NCBI GenBank assembly: GCA_945907105.1
Contig: CAMDSB010000046.1
Span: 1 to 8,417 of the forward strand
Origin: Rickettsia typhi
GTDB taxonomy: Bacteria > Pseudomonadota > Alphaproteobacteria > Rickettsiales > Rickettsiaceae
DNA length: 8,417 nt
Reading direction: 5' to 3'
Numbering within the stretch: the first letter of the stretch is position 1; each line of letters starts with the position of its first letter. The notes beneath the pieces are model-generated. The model did no database searches. It was not told where the DNA came from and saw only the letters and a list, made by a program, of their open reading frames with translations. The position numbers and the translations under genes are program-made. This document shows positions 1 through 5,700 of this stretch, piece by piece.

Positions 1-392
1 ACATTCATTCCCCACATTAATCTTGAATGAGATTGAGAATCTTTATGTATTATATAACCCTCAGTCCTAAAATGTAACTCTATCTTTCCAGCTTTGATTG
101 GTTCTTCTAATAATGGAATTTCTGAAATTCTTCTTTGGATGCGATCAACCTTATCAGCAACGACTGCAATTGGTTCTCGCTGACTTTTGGCAAATTTGAT
201 CATCTCCATAAAAAGTTTGCGATCTCCTCTGCTTGAGGATTCAATGATTGAAAAAGTTTTAATAACTTGAAGATTCTTACGTTCGCAATATTCTAATAAC
301 CGATGTTGCTGAGCATCGATTGAGTGTCCGTCTTCTTGCTCTTTTGTTGATACACGAACTAAAATAATAGCTTTAGTTGCTTCCTCGCTCAT
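1..392 (-). CDS. Serine site-specific recombinase (resolvase/invertase family), N-terminal 130 residues, runs off the window
   Basis: Reading the minus strand from ATG at 392 gives an open frame to the window edge. Residues 7-19 read KAIILVRVSTKEQ, the serine-recombinase nucleophile motif with Ser15 after Arg-Val. The second active-site block is at 76-87 (AVVADKVDRIQR), with Arg84 and Arg87 at the expected catalytic arginines. Residues 104-118 (IELHF...IIHKDS) match the end of the catalytic domain in large recombinases of this group. The enzyme would cut and rejoin DNA through a phosphoserine link and is probably the integrase/excisionase of the surrounding element. Whether the DNA-binding Recombinase and zinc-ribbon domains follow cannot be seen. 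Its start overlaps the stop of the upstream gene as ATGA, and AAGG lies about 7 bases before it, so the two are probably translationally coupled. Family assignment is firm; the role as element integrase is inference. Confidence 0.93.
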   Translation of the reverse strand, partial: MSEEATKAIILVRVSTKEQEDGHSIDAQQHRLLEYCERKNLQVIKTFSIIESSSRGDRKLFMEMIKFAKSQREPIAVVADKVDRIQRRISEIPLLEEPIKAGKIELHFRTEGYIIHKDSQSHSRLMWGMN

Positions 393-805
393 ACTGTACC
401 TTTTTCTTTAGCACAACGTAACAGCTGTGCAAGATGAAGCCATGCTATGGAAAGAAATTTAATTTCTTTTTCCCGTACAATAAGATCATTAGATTCCTGA
501 TAAATATAAACATCTATTAGATCACTCATCTCAAGCGTACCCAAGACACAGTTGGTCATGATGGCATAATATGATATATAACTTGCATCTTTAATAATTA
601 CAGCAGTAGGCTTATTTTGATTTGTTACAATGTTAATAAGTTCTTGTAGTGCACCACAATTGCTACCTTCATTATCTGCAACCTGCAGAAGTTTTATGAC
701 TTCAAAATTACTTGCACTAGCTGCGGCGTTGACAGATTTCTCTAACTCGGTGATTTCAGCAGTATATGGCTGATCTAATAGAATAATAGCTTTTTTGGTC
801 TTCAT
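389..805 (-). CDS. Catalytically null resolvase-fold protein paired with the serine recombinase
   Basis: This 138-aa protein aligns by eye along its length with the catalytic domain of the recombinase it overlaps. KAIIL (5-9) matches KAIIL (7-11). The stretch QNKPTAVIIKDASYIS (63-78) matches the QREPIAVVADKVDRIQ block. The later IDVYIYQESNDLIV (97-110) matches IELHFRTEGYIIH. Every catalytic position is replaced: the nucleophile Ser15 aligns with Pro13, Arg13 with Asp11, and active-site Arg84 and Arg87 with Tyr76 and Tyr79. It should therefore fold like a resolvase N-terminal domain but not cut DNA. GGGGAG five bases before ATG 805 is a strong ribosome site. The ATGA overlap suggests coupled, near-stoichiometric synthesis, consistent with a partner, inhibitor or directionality factor (inference). 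An alternative is a decaying duplicate, but the frame is intact and the start signal is good. Confidence 0.8.
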   Translation of the reverse strand: MKTKKAIILLDQPYTAEITELEKSVNAAASASNFEVIKLLQVADNEGSNCGALQELINIVTNQNKPTAVIIKDASYISYYAIMTNCVLGTLEMSDLIDVYIYQESNDLIVREKEIKFLSIAWLHLAQLLRCAKEKGTV

Positions 806-837
806 GATAACTCCCCTTTTTTAGGTTAAACAAAAGA

Positions 838-1100
838 AGTTTCAATAGAACTTGTTACTGAAACTATTTAGTTTTGACCGCCAAAGAGTAATTTTCTTAA
901 AGATAATCTTTGGCGATCGGGGAGTTCGTAAACCGCCTTAGGACAGCTATGATAATCTTTAGGTAAAATATAAATACTTTACCCTGGACATACACTACCA
1001 TCTCCCCGACCAGAAAAAAGCCGAGGATACATCATTTTGAGTGATGACACCCACCTAAGGTTTTGAGGCTACGACACCCCAGAATAGCTTTACAGCAATT
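838..1100 (-). ncRNA. Candidate structured RNA or regulatory leader upstream of the recombinase pair
   Basis: The 806-1177 interval has no gene but an unusual density of inverted repeats. They are AGTTTCA 838-844 with TGAAACT 859-865; CGCCAAAGA 879-887 with TCTTTGGCG 907-915 (9 bp perfect); TCGGGGAG 917-924 with CTCCCCGA 1002-1009 (8 bp perfect); GGTAAA 962-967 with TTTACC 978-983; and CATCA 1030-1034 with TGATG 1042-1046. CCTTAGG 936-942 can also pair with CCTAAGG 1054-1060, which crosses the 917/1002 stem in pseudoknot topology. Flanking genes on both sides lie on the minus strand, so a minus-strand transcript is the natural reading, but the stems fit either strand. I do not recognise a known RNA family. 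It could be a cis-regulatory leader, a small RNA or a recombination/transfer site. Confidence 0.35.
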
Positions 1101-1177
1101 CCAGTTGAAATGCTAAATTATTCCTCCACACAAGTCAATCAGGTTTTTAGATTTTTTAAAGATTTTTATCTTTTGGC

Positions 1178-1381
1178 TTATTTGTTTGGTTGTTTAGGCT
1201 TACGATTGCTTCGTTGTTCAAATTTGTAATTAATAATTTCTTGACAAAAACCAATCAAATTCCTTGCTGCTTCGTGGCTCTGAGCATCTGTGATTTTGTC
1301 TTGATACATTATTTTTATTCTACTGACGATGCCAGCATATATTTCTTCACCAGTACGCCCATCTTTGTTTATGTGTTTCAT
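1178..1381 (-). CDS. Small conserved-looking hypothetical protein, 67 aa
   Basis: The ORF encodes an amphipathic helical core (about residues 12-52: EEIYAGIVSRIKIMYQDK, then SHEAARNLIGFCQEIINYK) and a basic tail (54-67) rich in Arg, Lys, Gln and Pro. It resembles small hypothetical proteins I associate with rickettsial mobile elements, but I cannot name a family or function. No signal peptide or membrane segment is visible. It is the first gene read leftward from the control region holding the 15-bp palindromes, so it is probably co-controlled with the recombinase genes. The overlapping plus-strand frame at 1190-1390 is hydrophobic and low in complexity and is treated as its shadow. ATG 1381 was chosen because it is the only ATG giving the full helical core; no good Shine-Dalgarno precedes it. 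Confidence 0.65.
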   Translation of the reverse strand: MKHINKDGRTGEEIYAGIVSRIKIMYQDKITDAQSHEAARNLIGFCQEIINYKFEQRSNRKPKQPNK

Positions 1382-1457
1382 GCTGTTTAAACCATTTTTA
1401 TAATCTATAAATGAATAATTTCAGCATCTGATAAATTAACGTACTCTGCAACTGTGA

Positions 1458-1472
1458 GTTCATGGCGTGAAA
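1458..1472 (+). promoter_or_regulatory. Operator-like palindrome, copy A
   Basis: GTTCATGGCGTGAAA fits the shared pattern GTTCATNNYRTGAAM. It lies 77 bases upstream of the 67-aa gene start and about 190 bases upstream of the Cro-like regulator. Together with the flanking 3' A-run it matches copy C over 25 positions with two differences. It is likely a binding site for a dimeric repressor, with the regulator at 1661-1927 as first candidate (inference). Confidence 0.5.
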
Positions 1473-1569
1473 CAAAAAATACTTGTTTTTTTGTTTCTTA
1501 GTTTGATTGAATCCTAATGTTTATAATAGTTATAACTCAAGTAGTACTGTTGGCATGTTTAGCAAAAAA

Positions 1570-1584
1570 GTTCATGCTATGAAC
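1570..1584 (+). promoter_or_regulatory. Operator-like palindrome, copy B
   Basis: GTTCATGCTATGAAC is the most symmetric copy, with AGTTCAT (1569-1575) and ATGAACT (1579-1585) as perfect 7-bp arms around GCT. It sits between a perfect TATAAT hexamer (1522-1527, no convincing -35 box) and the regulator start at 1661. That is where a repressor would block its own transcription. Autoregulation is inference from position. Confidence 0.55.
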
Positions 1585-1660
1585 TAATTATTAAATCTTT
1601 TGAAATAGAAATTAAATCATGTTTTTCTTGAATGCTATTGTCACTCAAGGTTATTAATTT

Positions 1661-1927
1661 ATGAAATTAGAAACATGGCTCAGATTAAATCAGATACAAA
1701 TTCATAGATTTGCAAAAATGATAGGTAAAAATAGAAGTTTGGTTCATAAATATATATATGAAGATGTTATACCAAAACATGATATTATGGTAAAAATTTA
1801 TCGTGCAACTTTTGGGTCAGTTTCTGCCAATGATTTTCATCGATTGTCTGATAGAATATTTGATGATGAGAATTTTCAAAAAACTGATTTTCAAGCAGAA
1901 GAATTTCATGATGAATCTTTTAAATAA
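1661..1927 (+). CDS. Cro/XRE-type helix-turn-helix regulator, 88 aa
   Basis: Residues 1-60 look like a compact Cro/YdaS-like DNA-binding domain: METWLRL-type helix 1 (written KLETWLRLN here), then RFAKMIGKNRSLVHKYI (17-33) as helix-turn-helix, then a third helical part around DIMVKIYRATFGSVSANDF (41-59). The tail from residue 63 is strongly acidic and aromatic (DDENF, AEEFHDESF) and may serve oligomerisation or partner binding. The ribosome site is weak (AAGG about ten bases upstream of ATG 1661), so expression may be low. The gene is divergent from the 67-aa gene, and the space between carries two palindromes that recur upstream of the DnaA-like gene. It is probably the element's master repressor, like a phage Cro/CI protein. 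The fold is fairly clear; the target sites are inference. Confidence 0.75.
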   Translation: MKLETWLRLNQIQIHRFAKMIGKNRSLVHKYIYEDVIPKHDIMVKIYRATFGSVSANDFHRLSDRIFDDENFQKTDFQAEEFHDESFK

Positions 1928-2382
1928 CTCCTAAATCTCAGGATCATCTCAAATGTTATGAAGATTGAACTTTTACATGGATTACGCCTTGTATCCCCTG
2001 CATTACAGGGCTTACAGATTCATACAACATGTATCTTAAAAGAGCAAGTTGAGTTAATACTGATGTTGTAGCGGAATTTGGGAATTTGAAAAATCATACC
2101 CAAAAAGTTCGAGCGCTGTAAAATAGCGGAGGTTGGTATTCCTTAAAATAGCCACCTCCAAAACTGGGTGGGGAATGTCAACTTCACTAAAGGGTGATTC
2201 TAGCTGGTTTTAATAAAACCTTAATTGGTTATTAGGCTTACCAATAGGTGTTTCACGTCCTAAAAGTGTCATCAATCGACATTTATAGGACATATCAGCT
2301 ATATACATGATGCTTACATGAGCGTAAAGTTACTATTTTCGTGATTTTAAAGACATGTAAAATTTATTTTTAGACTCAACGC
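1928..2382. other. Intergenic stretch without a confident gene
   Basis: Two micro-frames are visible and neither is convincing: plus 1958-2071 (37 aa, MKIELLHGLRLVSPALQGL..., no close ribosome site) and minus 2210-2308 (32 aa, ending KPNNQLRFY). Local structure includes CCCTG/CAGGG around 1998-2012, the octamer AAAATAGC repeated near 2120 and 2146 with GGAGGT and ACCTCC beside them, CCACC/GGTGG around 2150-2172, and the 15-bp near-palindrome GGTTTTAATAAAACC at 2206-2220. No T-run follows any stem, so I see no terminator. GTTTCACGTC at 2250-2259 resembles half of the palindromic operators and recurs at 6462-6471. Confidence 0.5.
2340..2357 (+). repeat. Upstream copy of the abiE operator/start repeat
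   Basis: CGTGATTTTAAAGACATG differs at two positions from the segment at 2432-2449 that carries the abiEi ribosome site and start codon. In this copy the ATG is followed at once by TAA, so it is not a gene start. The 92-base offset suggests either paired antitoxin binding sites or a duplicated leader. Confidence 0.5.
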
Positions 2383-2411
2383 TTGACTTCAATCAATGAA
2401 ATAATCATAAT
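2383..2411 (+). promoter_or_regulatory. Sigma70-type promoter of the abiE operon
   Basis: TTGACT (2383-2388) and CATAAT (2406-2411) are separated by 17 bases, each one mismatch from consensus. Transcription would start near 2418, directly before the inverted repeat ATCACG/CGTGAT (2421-2426/2432-2437). A repressor bound there would block initiation, as expected if AbiEi represses its own operon. Confidence 0.6.
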
Positions 2412-2420
2412 GTTTTTATT

Positions 2421-2449
2421 ATCACGATAAACGTGATTTTGAGGACATG
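2421..2449 (+). promoter_or_regulatory. abiE operator with overlapping ribosome site
   Basis: The inverted repeat ATCACG-ataaa-CGTGAT (2421-2437) is followed by the second copy of the 18-bp repeat, CGTGATTTTGAGGACATG (2432-2449). The repeat includes the GAGG ribosome site (2441-2444) and the first ATG. AbiEi proteins studied elsewhere bind inverted repeats in their own promoter; binding here is inferred from that and from position. Confidence 0.5.
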
Positions 2450-3256
2450 ATGAATTTACTAGCTTACATCAAAGAAATACGAAAAAACGGGCAACGCTAT
2501 TTTACCTTAAAACAGCTTATGTCAGACCTAAGCCTGTCAAAAAATGCAGCCCTAAACGCTATTTCTCGCCTAAGGAAGCACGGAGACGTGATTTCACCAG
2601 CTAGAGGCTTGTATGTCATCGTTCCACCTGAACATCAACCACATGGTTCTATCCCAGCAGAAGAATTAGTTCCTTTGATTATGCAATACCTATGTGCTAA
2701 TTATTATGTTGCGTTGTTAACTGCAGGGTTGTTCCAGGGAGCTACTCACCAAAAACCTGCTAGATTCCAGGTTATATCAGACAAAAGAATTAAACACCCA
2801 TTAGCTTTTGGTGATGTGGAGATAGATTTTATTTATAAAAAATCTGTATCAGAGTTACCAACCCAAGATTTTACCGTTAGTACCGGCTACCTTAAAATAG
2901 CAACTCCTGAATTGGTAGCGCTTGATTTACTTAATTACCCGAACCATGCCGGTGGTTTAAACCATATAGCAACGGTTTTATCAGAGTTGATTGAAAACTT
3001 AGATGCTATCAAGCTTATAAAACTTGCGAAGGATATTAAGGCTGAGCATCAATTGCAGCGCATTGGCTATATCCTAGACAATATTGAAGTTATGGATGAT
3101 AACCATGCTGAAGTAATTATTAATGCACTTGCATCGCATGTCTCGATGCGCAAACAAAAATATCTGCCCCTTGCTTCTGAAATACCTAAAACCGACTATC
3201 CCAGATGTAAAAAGTGGAGAATTATTGAAAATACAGAAATAGAGAGCGATTTATGA
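2447..3256 (+). CDS. abiEi: AbiEi-family antitoxin / transcriptional repressor of a type IV toxin-antitoxin system
   Basis: The 269-aa protein has the layout of AbiEi antitoxins. An N-terminal winged helix (about 5-60: FTLKQLMSDLSLSKNAALNA for the helix-turn-helix, then the wing RGLYVIVPPEH) is followed by a C-terminal domain that begins with the family-typical PAEELVPLIMQYLCANYYVA (70-89) and runs through ISDKR...DVEIDFIYKK and TPELVALDLL. In characterised systems the N-terminal domain represses the operon and the C-terminal domain counters the toxin without a stable complex. Two consecutive ATGs (2447, 2450) follow GAGG; the second has the better spacing, so the true start may be 2450. The stop overlaps the toxin start as ATGA. 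The gene is intact and fits its family length. Confidence 0.9.
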   Translation: MMNLLAYIKEIRKNGQRYFTLKQLMSDLSLSKNAALNAISRLRKHGDVISPARGLYVIVPPEHQPHGSIPAEELVPLIMQYLCANYYVALLTAGLFQGATHQKPARFQVISDKRIKHPLAFGDVEIDFIYKKSVSELPTQDFTVSTGYLKIATPELVALDLLNYPNHAGGLNHIATVLSELIENLDAIKLIKLAKDIKAEHQLQRIGYILDNIEVMDDNHAEVIINALASHVSMRKQKYLPLASEIPKTDYPRCKKWRIIENTEIESDL

Positions 3257-4038
3257 TCCCAGAAATTTTTATTGAGCATTGGCGTAAAACTGTCAAATGG
3301 CAGACACTTGAACAAATAGAACAAGATTTAATTATTAGCCGGGCTCTGGTTGATTTGTATAACGAGCCACACATAAAAGAGGCCCTCGTATTCCGAGGTG
3401 GTACTGCCCTCAATAAATTATTTATAAAACCACCGGCAAGATACAGTGAAGATATTGACTTTGTTCAAAGAAATTCTGACCCAATCGGACAAACGATAGA
3501 TGCTATTAGAGAATTATTCAAACCATGGTTAGGTGATCCGAAATGGAAAATTACCCAGCGTGGCGCAAAGCTGATTTACAAATATGAATCTATTAACAAA
3601 ATGCCGGCAAAACTAAAAATCGAAATTAACACTACCGAGCATTTTCAAGTGTTGTCTTTAAAAACGGTTCCCTTTTCTATGGATTCAGCTTGGTTCAAGG
3701 GGGCAGCAGATATTATTACTTATGAAATGGATGAGTTGATGGCAACCAAGCTACGTGCACTTTATCAGCGCCGTAAAGGACGGGATTTGTTTGATGTATG
3801 GTATGTGGCAACCCACGAATTAATTAACTTGAGCCAGGTTTTTGATATTTTTTCTAAGTATTGCACTTATAACGATGTGAAGATCTCACGGGAAGAATTT
3901 ATAAAGAATCTTGAGCAGAAGAAAGATCATCGTGATTTTCATATGGATATGAGTATTTTACTACCGTCCAAATTGAATTGGAACTTTGAAGAAGCTTATC
4001 AATTTGTTGTAGATAACGTTATTAGCAAATTGCCATGA
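3253..4038 (+). CDS. abiEii: AbiEii-family nucleotidyltransferase toxin
   Basis: The 261-aa protein has the DNA polymerase beta-like nucleotidyltransferase signature of AbiEii/AbiGii toxins. FRGGTALNKL (48-57) is the GG(S/T) motif. YSEDIDFV (64-71) holds the metal-binding acidic pair Asp67/Asp69. KLRALYQRRKGRDLFD (166-181) is the conserved basic motif. Related toxins transfer nucleotides to RNA, including tRNA 3' ends in the MenT branch, and stop growth, often giving phage defence through abortive infection; which substrate this one uses cannot be read from sequence. It is translated after AbiEi through an ATGA overlap and overlaps the next gene the same way. All motifs are intact, so it is probably functional and would help retain the element. 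Confidence 0.92.
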   Translation: MIPEIFIEHWRKTVKWQTLEQIEQDLIISRALVDLYNEPHIKEALVFRGGTALNKLFIKPPARYSEDIDFVQRNSDPIGQTIDAIRELFKPWLGDPKWKITQRGAKLIYKYESINKMPAKLKIEINTTEHFQVLSLKTVPFSMDSAWFKGAADIITYEMDELMATKLRALYQRRKGRDLFDVWYVATHELINLSQVFDIFSKYCTYNDVKISREEFIKNLEQKKDHRDFHMDMSILLPSKLNWNFEEAYQFVVDNVISKLP

Positions 4039-4606
4039 AATTAATTTGGCTAACAGATATTCATCTTAATTTTCTGAGCAAAGAACGCAGGATAGATTTT
4101 TATCAAGAAATAGTAGCAACCTCTGGTGAGAAGATCCTCATTAGTGGTGATATTGCTGAAGTTCCATCAGTTTCAGCAATCTTAAAAGAAATGGCTCAAG
4201 CAATTCAAAAACCAATCTATTTTGTGTTAGGAAATCATGATTATTATCGTGGCCAAATCGATTTATTGCGCCAAGAAATGAGCGATCTCACCAAAAATGA
4301 ACCGCTACTTCAGTGGCTACCAGCATCTGGTGTACAAGATTTAGGGAATCAAACCATTCTGCTGAGTGAAGATTGTTGGGCTGATGGACGTTATGGTGAT
4401 TATACCAATAGTCGTGTCACACTAAATGATAGTCGAATGATCATCGATTTATTTCAAAGTAGCATTCTTGGCAAATATTCATTGAATTTTTAGCACTTTG
4501 TGGCCATACACAGCAAAGCTTTTTGGCGGCCATGTGACAACCTTACGGTGAAAGCCGGAGCAGCTGAATACACCACAAGCCTGAAATTCAGGAAGTTATT
4601 AAGCTA
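4035..4606 (+). pseudogene. Calcineurin-like metallophosphoesterase, third gene of the abiE operon, decayed
   Basis: The open part (4035-4493, 152 codons) has three metal-binding motifs of the family: TDIHLN (7-12), SGDIAE (37-42) and GNHDYY (66-71). It then stops after residue 152. The last part of the gene remains legible beyond that: EFLALCGHT in frame from 4484, then SKAFWRPCDNLTVKAGAAEY in another frame from 4512, then KPEIQEVIKL from 4577 to 4606. The GHT motif and C-terminus are therefore present, but an internal segment (the THVPP-type region, perhaps 50-70 residues) is missing and two 2-base shifts break the frame, one at an AC repeat near 4508. The natural stop TGA now lies at 5620-5622, beyond the inserted IS. 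The ATGA overlap with the toxin shows it was part of the same operon. The truncated protein, if made, lacks the final catalytic histidine motif. Confidence 0.85.
4600..4606 (+). repeat. Left target-site duplication of the IS982 element
   Basis: TAAGCTA directly abuts the left inverted repeat; the identical heptamer directly follows the right inverted repeat at 5613-5619. Confidence 0.9.
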
Positions 4607-4624
4607 ACCTGAGTTCGACGTAAG
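4607..4624 (+). repeat. Left terminal inverted repeat of the IS982 element
   Basis: ACCTGAGTTCGACGTAAG matches the complement of the right end at 16 of 18 positions. Confidence 0.9.
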
Positions 4625-4715
4625 AAAGTGTTGAATAGATGTAGGAATAAGAGTTGTAAGGGAGCGGGAAGTAAATTAAGCTACTAATTTTAACTTACGA
4701 TTAAAGAGGTAACTT

Positions 4716-5609
4716 ATGTTCGCTTCCCTAGAAGAAATATTCTGTTCAATTGATGATTTTTGCAAGTATTTTGATAGAAATAGTCAAAATTATTTCTTAG
4801 TAAATACGACAAGAAAAAGAAAGAAAGCCTATAGTATGAGCCTATCTGAAATAATGACTATTGTAATATTATTTCATATTAGCCATTACAGAACCTTCAA
4901 AGATTTTTATATTGATTGTATAAGAAGAGCTCTTATAGCTTATTTTCCAAAGGCAGTAAGCTATAATCGGTTTATTGAATTAATAGAAAGCAGTTTGATG
5001 CCACTTACTATTTTCTTACATGGTATTACTGGTAAAGAAACAGGTATATATTTTGCTGATTCCACATCATTAGATGTTTGTCACATAAAACGGGAAAAGA
5101 GACATAAAGTTTTTAAAGGAATTGCTACTAAAGGCAAGAACTCTATGGGGTGGTTTTTTGGTCTTAAGCTCCATTTGGTAATTAACAATGAAGGAGAACT
5201 AATGTCTTCTAAAATAACAGCGGCAAATGTTGATGATCGTTCTCCTTTAGCAAAGCTGATGGAAAAATTGCAAGGTTGGTTATTTGCTGATAAAGGTTAC
5301 CTAGGAGAACCTATTATTGAGCAACTTAAAAAGCAAAGTGTAAAGATATTTACCAAAGTAAGAAAGAACATGAAATCGCGTGTAATGACTGGTGCCCAAG
5401 AGTTTTTTTTAGGCAAAAGGGGTATTATAGAGACTGTAATAGACCAGTTAAAAAATTGTTGCCAAATTGAACACTCAAGGCACCGTAGCCCAACTAATGC
5501 TTTTGTTAATATTATCTCAGGACTTATAGCTTATTGCTTTAAGCCTCGTAAGCCAACAATAAGGTTTAATAAATTACAATTACAAAAATTATCTCTTATG
5601 TCGAACTGA
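4716..5609 (+). CDS. IS982-family DDE transposase
   Basis: The protein is 297 aa, the usual length for IS982. The catalytic triad can be placed: Asp115 in IYFADSTSLD, Asp192 in WLFADKGYLG, and Glu239 in GKRGIIETVIDQLKN, the last being the RxxxE-type motif preceding a conserved helix. The N-terminal 60 residues contain the SLSEIMTIVILFHISHYRTF block typical of the family. A good ribosome site (AGAGGT, 4705-4710) precedes ATG 4716 by five bases. Expression would rely on a promoter within the left 109 bases of the IS. There is no frameshift or internal stop, so the element may still be mobile. Family identification is by motif and length. Confidence 0.93.
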   Translation: MFASLEEIFCSIDDFCKYFDRNSQNYFLVNTTRKRKKAYSMSLSEIMTIVILFHISHYRTFKDFYIDCIRRALIAYFPKAVSYNRFIELIESSLMPLTIFLHGITGKETGIYFADSTSLDVCHIKREKRHKVFKGIATKGKNSMGWFFGLKLHLVINNEGELMSSKITAANVDDRSPLAKLMEKLQGWLFADKGYLGEPIIEQLKKQSVKIFTKVRKNMKSRVMTGAQEFFLGKRGIIETVIDQLKNCCQIEHSRHRSPTNAFVNIISGLIAYCFKPRKPTIRFNKLQLQKLSLMSN

Positions 5610-5612
5610 GGT
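5595..5612 (-). repeat. Right terminal inverted repeat of the IS982 element
   Basis: Read on the minus strand this is ACCTCAGTTCGACATAAG. The transposase stop codon TGA (5607-5609) lies inside it. Confidence 0.9.
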
Positions 5613-5619
5613 TAAGCTA
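5613..5619 (+). repeat. Right target-site duplication of the IS982 element
   Basis: TAAGCTA, identical to 4600-4606. It is followed by TGA (5620-5622), the original stop codon of the interrupted metallophosphoesterase gene. Confidence 0.9.
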
Positions 5620-5700
5620 TGAGAAAGTTATGAGAGGAGTTATGACAAAAATTATCGCAAAAGAGAGACTCCTTTTAAGAACCTAGGAAAATCCTATCGC

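Larger units (their letters stand above)
4607..5612 (+). mobile_element. IS982-family insertion sequence, complete, 1006 bp
   Basis: Ends are defined by 18-bp inverted repeats, ACCTGAGTTCGACGTAAG at 4607-4624 and the complement of 5595-5612, with two mismatches. A perfect 7-bp direct repeat TAAGCTA (4600-4606 and 5613-5619) flanks it, which fits the target duplication of this family. It holds one intact transposase gene. Removing the IS and one TAAGCTA joins the metallophosphoesterase remnant to its stop codon, so the insertion point is certain. Rickettsia carries related elements (ISRpe1 is an IS982 member). Confidence 0.93.

Noticed and set aside
1158..1173. Hairpin AAAGAT-TTTT-ATCTTT after the 67-aa gene as a terminator
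   Set aside because: The stem is only A/T-rich and no T-run follows it on the relevant strand.
1190..1390. Plus-strand 66-aa hydrophobic reading frame
   Set aside because: It lies entirely opposite the 67-aa minus-strand gene, has no ribosome site, and its composition is what antisense of a Lys/Glu-rich gene gives.
3222..3413. Minus-strand 63-aa frame inside abiEii
   Set aside because: Antisense shadow of a well-supported toxin gene, rich in Ser, Cys and Arg, with no homology I recognise.
4494..4606. Stretch before the IS considered as a structured RNA or group II intron fragment (hairpin CCTGAA-A-TTCAGG, GTGAAAGCC)
   Set aside because: It translates, in shifted frames, as the C-terminus of the metallophosphoesterase, which explains it fully.
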